Of a DNA stretch of 64,000 bases, positions 8,419 through 16,615 are shown piece after piece. Source of the DNA: Alteromonas profundi (GTDB lineage: Bacteria > Pseudomonadota > Gammaproteobacteria > Enterobacterales > Alteromonadaceae); the NCBI RefSeq assembly GCF_010500865.1, contig NZ_JAAAWN010000009.1:62001-126000 (forward strand). Reading direction: 5' to 3'. Every line of letters starts with the position of its first letter. The stretch's first letter is position 1. Position numbers and translations under genes: made by a program. A model generated the notes under the pieces. That model made no database searches. It had not been told where the DNA came from and saw nothing but the letters and a program-made list of their open reading frames with translations.

Positions 8419-8894
8419 TAGTCATCTCCTATTACTTGTGCTTGTAGATAGTTTTCAATACCCATTGCATCAATTTGGTATTCTTGTGTTTCAATCCAAT
8501 CTAGGTGCTCTTCTTCGTATTCAAGAATATCTTCTAACATATCCCGAGATACGTAGTCTTGTTTTTGCTCACACAATGCGATGGCATCACGCAGCTGTGG
8601 CAGTTGTTCTTTTTGAAAACGCGCGTCACAAGACAGCATTTCTTGGGTGTCTTCACCAATATACAACTTACCAAGTGCTTGAAGGTTAGGAAGACCTTCA
8701 AGGAAAAGAATACGTTCAATTAAAGCATCTGCTTGCTTCATATCTTTAATTGATTTTTTATAGTTCTTTTCGTTTAGTTCGTTTAGGCCCCAGTTTTTAA
8801 ACATTCGGGCATGCAGAAAATATTGGTTAATTGACGTTAACTCACTGGTTAATATGTCATTTAACGTGGCAATGACTTGTCTATCACCTTGCAT
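8418..8894 (-). CDS. Bacterioferritin subunit with heme Met but degenerate ferroxidase centre
   Basis: A 158-residue bacterioferritin that closely follows E. coli Bfr ([26 protein letters not shown]). Met52, the axial ligand for the inter-subunit heme, is present. The ferroxidase ligands are partly lost: Asp51 instead of Glu, Gln54 instead of His, and Gln94 instead of Glu, while Glu18, Glu127 and His130 remain. It is thus probably a heme-binding, electron-transfer subunit that needs the partner encoded by the overlapping downstream gene for iron oxidation. It is first in the two-gene operon; no convincing Fur box was found in the 130 bases upstream. Confidence 0.93.
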   Translation of the reverse strand: MQGDRQVIATLNDILTSELTSINQYFLHARMFKNWGLNELNEKNYKKSIKDMKQADALIERILFLEGLPNLQALGKLYIGEDTQEMLSCDARFQKEQLPQLRDAIALCEQKQDYVSRDMLEDILEYEEEHLDWIETQEYQIDAMGIENYLQAQVIGDD

Positions 8895-9026
8895 AGTGTA
8901 AACCTCTTACAAAATTATGAATGAAGTGTAGGCTATTTTTGTAAAAAAATCAAAAAAACTTTATAAAACAACAGCATACAAATAGAAATGGTTATCACTT
9001 CATCCTTTGTTTGCATTTGACTTGTG

Positions 9027-10604
9027 CTACTCTGCACGTGGTGCATTTACATAGGCTAAACTTTCTTCTGCAAAGCCTAACCCAGCCTCTGTAAAGAAGT
9101 TAAACACCTTATCGATGCCGTGATCTAACAATTCTTGTACTTCATCTTCATAGCGAGCGATCGCCGCTACCTTACCCGTGTAACCTGCATTGTTTAACTG
9201 GCGTGTTATATTCATAGCATCTTGAATTGAAGGAAGGGCAAGCAAAACCAATTTTACGTGAGTTAAATCGAGGTTGTCCCATAAATCCACATCTTCACCG
9301 TCTCCCACTATAACGTTGTGTCCTTCACTGGCCATTCGTTTTACTTTTACACGATCTGCGTCCATACCCCATACATTTACATCGCCTAGCTTTGATAGTG
9401 CGTTGAATGCGCCTTTTCCAACACGGCCCATGCCTAGCACTAAAAATTCCGCTTTATGAAGTTCTGGATAAATGTCTTCTTTTAGTCGCTGGTTTTTTTC
9501 AAAGCGTTTAATAACGTGCTTATATTTATGGTATTGAGAGTGTGAGCCTCGATAGACGATACTGGTAAACACAAATGAAAGTGAAACCGCAAGCGCGATA
9601 ACCACCAACATACTTTTACTTAGCAATCCTATACTTACTGCGAGTGCGCCAACAATTAATCCAAACTCACTGTAATTCGATAGCACTAGGCTACTTAGGT
9701 AGGCAGTTCTCCCGCGCAGTCTTAGTGCTGTGAAAAGCCCGAAGAATAGCGCTGCTTTTAGAGGGATAAACAGCAGGAAAATAAACGCTAAAACTACCAT
9801 GTTTAAATCAGGTAGCGCCGTTAGCCCTATGGAAAGGAAGAAGCCGATAAGTAATAAATCCTTAAAGCTGAGTAACGACTTTGCAAGTTCGGTAGATTTT
9901 TCGTGCTGGGCTAACATAATGCCAAATATTAGCGCGCCTAAATCGCCTTTTATATTCACTAATTCAAATAGGTGATAGCCACCTAGCGCTAAGATAAAGC
10001 CTGTTAAAGGCAATAACTCACCGTGACCCGAACGGTTTATTACTCGATGGATTAGGGGCAGAGCCGGAATTAGCGCTAATAATCCCAGCGCCCATATTGA
10101 GGGCAATTTACCCGTGGCTACTACTAAAAAGACCACAGCGAAAACGTCTTGCATGACCAAAATGCCGATAGCTAAACGTCCGTGGCGGGTTTTACTTTCA
10201 CCGCTTTCCTCTAAAACTTTAACCACACAAACGGTACTAGAAAAGCTTAAGGCAAAAGCGATTAACATGGCACTTTGTATAGAAAGGTTACCTATTATCT
10301 CGCTGGCCACAAAGGCTATGCCATACACGCAGGTTGACAAAACGATCACCCACGTTAGGGTGTGTATCATGCTTGCGGCCCATACTTCACGCTTACTTAA
10401 ATCACGTACATTAAGCTTAAGCCCAATAGTAAACAGCATGATAGTAATGCCAAGATTCGCAAGGGTAGTTAATTCGTCGGTGAGTGTATAGCCAGCAAAA
10501 TTAAGCAAAAATCCAGCGGCTAGATACCCGACGAGGGGGGGAATTCCTACAAGCTTAACCGTTAAGCCGCATACAAAAGCAAAGAGAAGAAATGCATACT
10601 CCAT
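9027..10604 (-). CDS. Kef/YbaL-type monovalent cation:proton antiporter with TrkA-N domain
   Basis: A 525-residue CPA2-family antiporter. Roughly residues 1-340 form about a dozen membrane helices, including the family segment SFSSTVCVVKVLEE. A cytoplasmic Rossmann (RCK/TrkA-N) domain follows from about residue 385, with the nucleotide-binding motif VLGMGRVGKGAFNAL. It probably exchanges K+ or Na+ for H+ under control of a bound nucleotide. No KefF/G-like partner gene is adjacent. The start ATG at 10604 gives a normal CPA2 N-terminus that enters the membrane at once. The family call is strong; the ion is not determined. Confidence 0.9.
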   Translation of the reverse strand: MEYAFLLFAFVCGLTVKLVGIPPLVGYLAAGFLLNFAGYTLTDELTTLANLGITIMLFTIGLKLNVRDLSKREVWAASMIHTLTWVIVLSTCVYGIAFVASEIIGNLSIQSAMLIAFALSFSSTVCVVKVLEESGESKTRHGRLAIGILVMQDVFAVVFLVVATGKLPSIWALGLLALIPALPLIHRVINRSGHGELLPLTGFILALGGYHLFELVNIKGDLGALIFGIMLAQHEKSTELAKSLLSFKDLLLIGFFLSIGLTALPDLNMVVLAFIFLLFIPLKAALFFGLFTALRLRGRTAYLSSLVLSNYSEFGLIVGALAVSIGLLSKSMLVVIALAVSLSFVFTSIVYRGSHSQYHKYKHVIKRFEKNQRLKEDIYPELHKAEFLVLGMGRVGKGAFNALSKLGDVNVWGMDADRVKVKRMASEGHNVIVGDGEDVDLWDNLDLTHVKLVLLALPSIQDAMNITRQLNNAGYTGKVAAIARYEDEVQELLDHGIDKVFNFFTEAGLGFAEESLAYVNAPRAE

Positions 10605-10771
10605 GAAGACCCTTTCATCATTTCAATTAATGTTATTTACGCTGTACCGCAGAGGGTAAAGCATTAGTTTAGGCCACAAATAGCTGAAATTTAGACTATC
10701 ATGTATTCGCGCGGTAGCGAATTAGAATATTAGCGAAAAGTGGTTATGCGTAACCATTTTTTATCTACACA

Positions 10772-10785
10772 TTGATCTAAATTAA
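10772..10785 (+). promoter_or_regulatory. Possible FNR-like site upstream of the glutamate synthase-like gene
   Basis: TTGATCTAAATTAA differs from the FNR consensus at one of ten defined bases (ATTAA for ATCAA). Its centre is 87 bases before the start codon at 10866, a plausible promoter distance. The -10 region at the expected spacing is poor, so this is only a candidate. Confidence 0.3.
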
Positions 10786-10865
10786 GCATATGATTTATAA
10801 ATCAAAGTAGTGATTCATAACGGGTTACCATATACCGCCTCCCCATTGAGATTAGAAGGACGACT

Positions 10866-12500
10866 ATGCGCAATTGGATAATATCAATTATCGTTTTACT
10901 TGTTGTACTTAATGTAACCCTTGCTGTTTTTTATCAGCCCGCGTGGTGGTTTTTACTTATCACAGGGCCTTTGTTTTTTCTAATGCTGCACGATATCAAT
11001 CAAACTCAGCATACCATCTTGCGAAATTTCCCTGTTGTTGGTCATGTTAGGTGGGGTGTGGAAGCATTGCGTCCTTATCTGCAACAATACGTAATTGAAA
11101 GTGACACAGGTGGCGCGCCTATCTCTCGAATGTTTCGTAGCATTGTTTATCAAAGAGCCAAAAACAATCGCGAGACTATTCCCTTTGGCACCCAATTAGA
11201 TACTTACGAAAACGGTTACGAATGGATTGGTCACTCACTCTCTGCCAGAGAGGTGGAGGAAATGAATGAAGATCCGCGTGTACGTATTGGTGGGCCAGAT
11301 TGCACAAAACCTTATGAAGCAAGCATATTAAATATTAGCGCGATGAGTTACGGAAGTTTGTCTCGAAACGCAATTTTAGCGCTCAATAGAGGGGCGGCGA
11401 AAGGGGGCTTTTATCACAATACCGGGGAAGGGGGCTTGTCACCTTATCACCTAGAACCTGGCGGTGATATCGTTTGGCAAATTGGTACGGGTTACTTTGG
11501 CTGTCGCACGCCTGAAGGCAATTTCGATGAAAAAGCATTTGCAAAAAACGCCAGCCTAGAGCAGGTTAAAATGATTGAGATTAAGCTTAGTCAAGGTGCG
11601 AAACCTGGCCATGGCGGTATTTTACCTGCGGGTAAAAATACGCCAGAAATTGCGAAAATTCGTGGGGTGCAGCCTGGCACCCAAGTCGACTCCCCCCCTC
11701 GCCACAGTGCGTTTTCTACGCCGATAGAAATGGTGCACTTTATTCGTAAGTTACGAACCTTAAGTGGCGGCAAACCGGTAGGTATTAAACTCGCTTTAGG
11801 TAGAAAAAGTGAATTTGCTGCTATGTGTAAAGCAATGGTAGAGACGGGCATAACCCCAGATTTTGTTACCATAGATGGCGGCGAAGGCGGAACGGGGGCC
11901 GCGCCGTTAGAATATACTAATTCTATCGGTTTCCCATTACGTGAAGGCTTAGCCTTTGTGGACGATTGCTTAATGGGGTTTGATTTAAGGAAAAAGGTTA
12001 AGATTATAGCCTCTGGCAAAATTATTTCAGCCTTCCAAGTAGCAAAAAACTTAAGCCTAGGGGCGGACTTATGTAATAGCGCAAGGGGCATGATGTTGGC
12101 GCTTGGCTGTGTGCAGTCGCTATCGTGCAATACAAACCGGTGCCCTACGGGGGTTGCTACACAAGATCCTAAGCTGGCCAGAGGACTAAATGTAGAAGAT
12201 AAATACGAACGCGTATATCGGTTTCATAGAAAAACACTGCACGCGCTAATGGATATTTTGTCTTCAACTGGCCATGTTAGCCCTAATGAATTAAATAGAA
12301 CGCATATTTTTAGGCGCGTCAATCAATCGAGTATAGCCCGCTACGACGAGATATTTCCACTGGTGAAAAGAGGCAGCTTATTGGGTGATGATATTCCAGA
12401 ACGTTTTAAACTGCATGTGAAAGAAGCAAGCTCAAGTAGTTTTATGCCTAGAAGCTTACTGGCAGAAATAGAAGAGGAAACAAAAGACGTTTCAGAATAA
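10866..12500 (+). CDS. Membrane-anchored FMN-binding glutamate synthase family protein (GltB2-like)
   Basis: A 544-residue protein with two N-terminal hydrophobic stretches (about residues 5-40) and then a glutamate synthase central/FMN domain. The FMN and active-site region is visible as ISAMSYGSLS, GEGGLSPYH, KPGHGGILP, and IDGGEGGTGAAP. The 3Fe-4S motif CNTNRCPTGVATQDP lies near residue 425. It lacks the N-terminal amidotransferase domain and the C-terminal GXGXG domain of full GltB, so it probably does not make glutamate from glutamine alone. Its true substrate is not known. It stands alone, with a strong inverted repeat just downstream. Confidence 0.88.
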   Translation: MRNWIISIIVLLVVLNVTLAVFYQPAWWFLLITGPLFFLMLHDINQTQHTILRNFPVVGHVRWGVEALRPYLQQYVIESDTGGAPISRMFRSIVYQRAKNNRETIPFGTQLDTYENGYEWIGHSLSAREVEEMNEDPRVRIGGPDCTKPYEASILNISAMSYGSLSRNAILALNRGAAKGGFYHNTGEGGLSPYHLEPGGDIVWQIGTGYFGCRTPEGNFDEKAFAKNASLEQVKMIEIKLSQGAKPGHGGILPAGKNTPEIAKIRGVQPGTQVDSPPRHSAFSTPIEMVHFIRKLRTLSGGKPVGIKLALGRKSEFAAMCKAMVETGITPDFVTIDGGEGGTGAAPLEYTNSIGFPLREGLAFVDDCLMGFDLRKKVKIIASGKIISAFQVAKNLSLGADLCNSARGMMLALGCVQSLSCNTNRCPTGVATQDPKLARGLNVEDKYERVYRFHRKTLHALMDILSSTGHVSPNELNRTHIFRRVNQSSIARYDEIFPLVKRGSLLGDDIPERFKLHVKEASSSSFMPRSLLAEIEEETKDVSE

Positions 12501-12508
12501 GTGGTGAT

Positions 12509-12543
12509 ACCCGGGTTCCCAGCATGCTCAAGGGAACTCGGGT
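12509..12543 (+). terminator. Strong hairpin between convergent genes
   Basis: A 12-bp inverted repeat (ACCCGGGTTCCC and its partner at 12532-12543, one mismatch) encloses an 11-base loop containing GCATGC. It lies 8 bases past the stop of the plus-strand gene and 42 before the end of the minus-strand gene. There is no T-run, so termination may be factor-assisted, or it may protect the 3' ends. Confidence 0.5.
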
Positions 12544-12585
12544 AGTTGTAGGTTTCTTTACTTATACTTCTTGTTTACGCATCTA

Positions 12586-13074
12586 TTAGTTTCCTTCATT
12601 TTTATCTGGCATTCTTAATTGGTAAAGACGATATTCTGAGGTGCGATAGGGCACTACTTTGTATTTTGGCTGTAAATAGGCTACCAAATCTATCAATTCG
12701 CTTACTGTTAGTTCATCATTAACATCGCGCATGAGCGAGGTGCCATCTTCGGAAGTAAAGCTTACCGGTTGGCGCCGCGTAAGTTTATGAGAAGGGTTTA
12801 TGATACTCGTCACAAGTTCTCCATAGGTTGTTATGCTACCGCTAGAGCCCCCCAAAGGTACGGCTTTGGGAATATGGTACGTATGATTATCTGGCACCTT
12901 AACGCCTTCAATCGTGTGACAATCAATACAGCCATATTTTAAAAACACGGCTTTACCTGCATCAACATTGCCCTTTGGTAAGCTAAACCCTCGGGGTGAG
13001 TCTGGGCCTAAATCGCATGCCGTCACACTTAGGCAAAGTAACGTTATTAGTAGGAGATGTTTAACCATGGTCAC
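12586..13074 (-). CDS. Membrane-anchored c-type cytochrome lipoprotein
   Basis: A 162-residue monoheme cytochrome c. The N-terminus is a lipoprotein signal ending in SVTAC with the lipidated Cys20. The heme motif CIDCH is at residues 49-53, and a Met in TSLMRDVNDELT may be the sixth ligand. The C-terminal VSELIDLVAYLQPKYK is the typical last helix of class I cytochromes. It is likely periplasmic and could shuttle electrons to an oxidase such as the cbb3 enzyme encoded nearby. It diverges from the uspA gene across a 133-base region with a perfect FNR box, so co-regulation by oxygen is likely. Confidence 0.88.
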   Translation of the reverse strand: MTMVKHLLLITLLCLSVTACDLGPDSPRGFSLPKGNVDAGKAVFLKYGCIDCHTIEGVKVPDNHTYHIPKAVPLGGSSGSITTYGELVTSIINPSHKLTRRQPVSFTSEDGTSLMRDVNDELTVSELIDLVAYLQPKYKVVPYRTSEYRLYQLRMPDKNEGN

Positions 13075-13133
13075 GCCTCATTCTATGTGGATAAATACAC
13101 TATTAAAGTATGGTAGATAAACGTGAAATTGGC

Positions 13134-13147
13134 TTGATTTCAATCAA
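13134..13147 (+). promoter_or_regulatory. FNR/Anr box between uspA and the cytochrome c gene
   Basis: TTGATTTCAATCAA is a perfect FNR consensus. A -10-like TAATAT at 13170-13175 has its centre 32 bases from the centre of the box, the spacing of class II FNR-activated promoters. This points to activation of uspA, with transcription starting near 13182. In the other direction a TTTAAT at 13102-13107 could serve the cytochrome gene but is less well spaced. Confidence 0.87.
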
Positions 13148-13207
13148 CACATATTACGAAAATTTGTACTAATATAAGTGTATACAATCTCAGGTATCAG
13201 GTGACAT

Positions 13208-13633
13208 ATGCAAAATTATAAGAAAGTGTTAGTGCCCATTGATGTATACAGCGATTATGAAAAAGTGGTAGAACGCGCGGTTAACATAGCGCAAAGCGCC
13301 GATGACATTTATTTACTTTACGTGGCTTATCCGCAAACAAACGTTGAACCTTATGGCTTATTTTTAGAACGAGATTATTCTGAGGAAGTCCGAGAACAAG
13401 CAAAAAGTGCACTTACCGAGATTGCCAACAAATTTGCCATACCGGTGAGTAATACAAAAGTGGAAATAGGTTCACCCGCTGATGAAATTCATTATCAAGC
13501 TGAGAAGCTCGAAGCTGACCTTATTGTTATCGGTACTCATGGCCAAAGCGGGCTGAAATTGCTACTAGGATCTACCGCCAATGCAGTGTTACATGGGGTA
13601 AAAAGAGATGTATTAGCCGTAAAAGTAGGCTAG
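13208..13633 (+). CDS. Universal stress protein UspA family
   Basis: A 141-residue single-domain UspA protein. The ATP-binding motif G2xG9xG(S/T) is visible as GTHGQSGLKLLLGSTAN near residues 110-126, and VLVPIDVYSDY opens the first strand. Such proteins bind ATP and aid survival in stress and anaerobic growth. The upstream FNR box with a well-placed -10 predicts induction at low oxygen, as known for usp genes in Pseudomonas. It is followed by dgkA after 84 bases; whether they share a transcript is unclear. Confidence 0.92.
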   Translation: MQNYKKVLVPIDVYSDYEKVVERAVNIAQSADDIYLLYVAYPQTNVEPYGLFLERDYSEEVREQAKSALTEIANKFAIPVSNTKVEIGSPADEIHYQAEKLEADLIVIGTHGQSGLKLLLGSTANAVLHGVKRDVLAVKVG

Positions 13634-13717
13634 TTATCGCTGGTAACATAATACAGTAACATAACCGACATCTTGTATAGGTATCCTTCGGATAAATAAC
13701 CAGAAAGGACAGTTCCT

Positions 13718-14074
13718 ATGCATAAAAAACAAACGGGATTTGCACGGATATTCTACGCTACTAATTATTCGTTACGAGGGCTAAAGGCGGCGTTCTTCAG
13801 TGAGCCTGCGGTGCGTCAAGAAGTTGCGGCGCTAAGTATTCTTATACCTTTAGCTTTATACCTTGAGGTAGAAAATACGGAAAAACTTTGGCTGATCTTC
13901 TCGCTTGTTCTCATATTAATTACGGAATTACTCAATACCGCAATAGAAAAACTGGCCGATCATGTTACTACAGATATTCACCTTTTAATTGGTAAAGCAA
14001 AAGATATCGGTTCAGCTGCCGTATTTGTGAGCATATTGCTCGCCATGCTAACGTGGGGAGTCATTCTTATTTAA
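13718..14074 (+). CDS. dgkA: Diacylglycerol kinase DgkA
   Basis: A 118-residue inner-membrane enzyme that phosphorylates diacylglycerol released during envelope glycan synthesis, returning it as phosphatidic acid. Three membrane helices are evident. The catalytic motif ELLNTAIEKLADHV (residues about 70-83) and the upstream AFFSEPAVRQE stretch match the family. Length compares with 122 residues in E. coli. A Shine-Dalgarno sequence (AGAAAGGA) lies at normal spacing. No LexA box was recognised upstream. Confidence 0.95.
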   Translation: MHKKQTGFARIFYATNYSLRGLKAAFFSEPAVRQEVAALSILIPLALYLEVENTEKLWLIFSLVLILITELLNTAIEKLADHVTTDIHLLIGKAKDIGSAAVFVSILLAMLTWGVILI

Positions 14075-14129
14075 ACTCAAAAAGATAACACTGGTGCCGC
14101 GCGTTAGCAGGCGCAATTAAACATGAAAA

Positions 14130-14492
14130 TTACAGGGTTTTTGCTTGGCGACCTTCTTTTAAGCTTTCGTTAACAAGCTCGGTTACCGTGCTGTTGAGAT
14201 TTTTAATATGTGAACCATGTACTTTGGATACGCCACCATTGTCGCGATCGGTAATTTTAAATACTACGTCCTCGTCTTGAGAGTTAACGATAACCCTTAC
14301 GTACTCATCTTCATCGCCACCACTAATAGGCACGTGAATATACAAAGGTTCGTTATTCACCGAAGCAAAATCAATAACTTGTTCCTTACTTTTGAACGCG
14401 GGTTTCTTTTCAGGGTGTAATGACCAACTGTTAGATGGAACCACAAGTTCACCCAATAACTTCGCATGAATTTCTTTAACGCCGTTCGACAT
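14130..14492 (-). CDS. Conserved-looking protein of unknown function, 120 aa
   Basis: I do not recognise this family. The protein is soluble, acidic to neutral, without signal or membrane segment. The middle (PLYIHVPISGGDEDEYVRVIVNSQDEDVVFKITDRDNGG) looks like a beta-rich domain, and the C-terminus like a helix. A strong Shine-Dalgarno (AAGGAG, 7 bases before the ATG at 14492) and ordinary codon use argue that it is a real gene. It lies downstream of the recombinase gene on the same strand with a 107-base gap. A link to the recombinase is possible but unproven. Confidence 0.75.
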   Translation of the reverse strand: MSNGVKEIHAKLLGELVVPSNSWSLHPEKKPAFKSKEQVIDFASVNNEPLYIHVPISGGDEDEYVRVIVNSQDEDVVFKITDRDNGGVSKVHGSHIKNLNSTVTELVNESLKEGRQAKTL

Positions 14493-14599
14493 AATAACTC
14501 CTTGTTGATTTATGCTTACCCTATATAGCTACGACGTGAAGGACAAAATGGATTGCATTACATTGACGTTGAACATGGGGCAGGGAACAAAAAAATAAC

Positions 14600-15688
14600 C
14601 TAACGTTTGTGACGCGTAGAAAGTTTTGCCATACCCCCACGTTTCACGTTAGCTTGTTGAGTATAGTGACCTGGCATCTCAGGAGACTGCCAGCCCCCGG
14701 CGAGTTGCAATTCTGGTAATGTTGCACCATCTTCTGCTAATGATACTGCACCACCAACGCGTCCACTGTGGGGAGTAATATTTTCAGAAATGTTAGCGCG
14801 TTTGGCTATACGCTTCCAAATTCTATATACCGAAGAATAGTCCAGTAAATGAGAAGGTGCATGTTTGTTTTCGTCATAAGGCAGCAATGCGTGGCCGCGA
14901 TTTGTTAGCCGGCGAAACAAAATTCCACCGTTAATTCTTCGGGGATCGTTAACATCTCGTTCGGTGGCTATCTCGGTGTTGGGTAAATGGTTGGCTTCAC
15001 TAACATATTCGTCAATCATATTTATTGTGCTATTAGAAATATACCGAAAGTGGCCTTTACCTGATTGGTCGGTCTTTGATGTAAGTACCAACAGTGCATT
15101 ACTCCGCCGGTTGATATGCTCGAGCTGAACCCTGACTACTTCATCAGCTCTAAGTAATGCATCAAACATTAAGTTAACTAAGGCCAGGTCGCGCATCTCC
15201 AGTAAACTATCTGGCATGATGGCGTTATTAATCTCATCCAATAACTCAATTGTTAGTGGGACTGCTTGGTTAGTTGAGAACTGATACTTTTGATTTTCAA
15301 CCAACGAAAGCCTAATAAAGTCGCGTAGATAAACCGAATGAATAATAGGGTTAGGTAACTTGGCTATACCTAAAAACTTACTTAGCGCAGAAAGTCTACG
15401 CTTAATGGTGCGGTAGGCAAGGGGAGACGTACACAGCGTGTCGACATAGGCTTTCACACAGGCTTCGTTATGCTCAAAATCGTTCGTGAAACCCTGCAAA
15501 CCACGTTGTTTACAGAAAATACTGAACTCATTAAAATCGCTAATATATGCGCGTTGCGTATTGCGTGGCAGCTTAGTGAAAATGTCGTTAAGGTAAGCAT
15601 TCACACTATTACTATGCGCTTCATCTGAATGAATAGTCTGCAAACGTTGACTTTTAACATGGGTCATATTCGCAGGAAACTTAGGCAT
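14600..15688 (-). CDS. Cre-like tyrosine site-specific recombinase
   Basis: A 362-residue tyrosine recombinase. An N-terminal core-binding (SAM-like) domain (about residues 30-130) precedes the catalytic domain. Catalytic residues can be placed as Arg180, Glu183, Lys205, His307, Arg310, Trp333 and Tyr342. In P1 Cre they are Arg173, Glu176, Lys201, His289, Arg292, Trp315 and Tyr324; the Arg-Glu, His-Arg, Arg-Trp and Trp-Tyr spacings are identical. The stretch HSGRVGGA...LPELQLAGGW also resembles Cre (HSARVGAA...IPEIMQAGGW). Trp in place of the usual second His is a Cre trait. A lox-like palindrome lies 26 bases upstream. No other phage or plasmid genes are nearby. Confidence 0.9.
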   Translation of the reverse strand: MPKFPANMTHVKSQRLQTIHSDEAHSNSVNAYLNDIFTKLPRNTQRAYISDFNEFSIFCKQRGLQGFTNDFEHNEACVKAYVDTLCTSPLAYRTIKRRLSALSKFLGIAKLPNPIIHSVYLRDFIRLSLVENQKYQFSTNQAVPLTIELLDEINNAIMPDSLLEMRDLALVNLMFDALLRADEVVRVQLEHINRRSNALLVLTSKTDQSGKGHFRYISNSTINMIDEYVSEANHLPNTEIATERDVNDPRRINGGILFRRLTNRGHALLPYDENKHAPSHLLDYSSVYRIWKRIAKRANISENITPHSGRVGGAVSLAEDGATLPELQLAGGWQSPEMPGHYTQQANVKRGGMAKLSTRHKR

Positions 15689-15714
15689 AAATAAGCTATC
15701 CCTTTGATTCTATT

Positions 15715-15758
15715 GTATTTTCACGCATGATAATTACAGTTATCATGCGTGAAAATAC
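15715..15758. other. lox-like recombination site: 19-bp perfect inverted repeat with 6-bp spacer
   Basis: Bases 15715-15733 (GTATTTTCACGCATGATAA) are repeated exactly in inverted form at 15740-15758, around TTACAG. Read as a lox site, the inner 13 bp of each arm flank an 8-bp spacer, ACTGTAAT on the minus strand. From memory, the SloxP site of the Shewanella Cre homologue SCre has the same spacer and the same 16-base centre, GATAACTGTAATTATC. The site is just upstream of a Cre-like gene. No T-run follows, so it does not look like a terminator. It could also act as the operator of the recombinase. Confidence 0.75.
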
Positions 15759-15960
15759 TGGGTTTCTTTAATAATAGTCGAATGCTATCACTTTACTGGT
15801 TATATATACAGTCTTCCCCAAATAAAACCATAGAACCGATTTATACCGGCCGTATGGCTATTTTTAGCTTATTATTTGAGCGTGTGTACGTAAAATCTAG
15901 CCACTCTTACCTAACAAACTCTCTCAGATTTCGCGTAGCGCTGCCCGAATAATGACCAGT

Positions 15961-16011
15961 AAAAGTGCTCACATAGACACCCATTAATTAGCGGTAAGTA
16001 TCTGCACTTTT
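15961..16011. repeat. Inverted repeat with 35-base spacer
   Basis: AAAAGTGC at 15961-15968 is exactly complementary to GCACTTTT at 16004-16011. It is one of a series in the gene-free interval; no function is assigned. Confidence 0.5.
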
Positions 16012-16520
16012 CGTATCCTAAATATATATGATGAAGACATGCTCCCGCGATAACCTAAACGGTATTTAGTTCGTTTGTATTCTTAGCTCGTCTCGAAACA
16101 ACAGAAAAAAGCGCACAAAAAAAAGCGTATACACCTTATTGCGCCGCTTGAATAGTATCGTTGATTCGATGTGTATTGTTTTAACTAAATAATGAATGGC
16201 ATTAAAAAAGGTGAGAACCACAGCGCTCTTTATATATCGCACGTTGATAAAAAATGAATGGGACACTTAACTGCAGTTACACAGAATATTATTCGAAAGC
16301 TTTCGTAATTCGCTTATGCACTTTAGCATTTAGCCTAAGCATTTAATTAATGCATAAACGTATTATTGTATTGCTGTAACCATGATGCACTTAATCTTAG
16401 ATTTCCAAACTGCCTTTGGTACTGGTCTAAATCGTTTCGGATATCTCATAGTGATTTAGCGCAACCCTAAAGCGTTTTCTATTAAATCCTCATTTATTAA
16501 CTTATCTTCTATTAAATAAA

Positions 16521-16555
16521 TAAGCATCATCTAGCGAGTAGACACTCGATGCTTA
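16521..16555. repeat. Two-level hairpin in the gene-free interval
   Basis: An outer stem TAAGCAT/ATGCTTA (16521-16527 with 16549-16555) continues into an inner stem CGAGT/ACTCG (16535-16539 with 16544-16548) after a 7-base one-sided bulge. This bulged form recalls folded integron attC sites, but the conserved attC ends (GTTRRRY/RYYYAAC) are missing. Confidence 0.5.
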
Positions 16556-16567
16556 TGAAGCTAATAA

Positions 16568-16615
16568 CTATCTATAAATATACAGGCCAATAATAAACGA
16601 GTTAATTATAGATAG
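16568..16615. repeat. 10-bp perfect inverted repeat
   Basis: CTATCTATAA at 16568-16577 pairs exactly with TTATAGATAG at 16606-16615, with 28 bases between. It directly follows the hairpin at 16521-16555. No function is assigned. Confidence 0.5.

Noticed and set aside
8930..9000. Possible Fur box upstream of the bacterioferritin genes
   Set aside because: The best 19-base alignment to the Fur consensus matches only about ten positions, no better than expected in AT-rich DNA.
15715..15758. Reading the 19-bp palindrome as a transcription terminator
   Set aside because: It lies upstream of a gene start rather than after a gene, the stem is AT-rich, and no T-run follows on either strand.
15749..15952. 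Open frame of 67 codons on the plus strand inside the gene-free interval
   Set aside because: It begins within the lox-like repeat, has no ribosome site, and its composition looks random.
16066..16266. Open frame of 66 codons on the minus strand in the gene-free interval
   Set aside because: It has no ribosome site and a low-complexity Phe/Ile/Arg-rich product, as expected from AT-rich DNA by chance.
16521..16615. Integron attC-like site
   Set aside because: The bulged hairpin shape is similar, but the conserved end sequences of attC are missing, no cassette genes are present, and the recombinase is Cre-like, not IntI-like.
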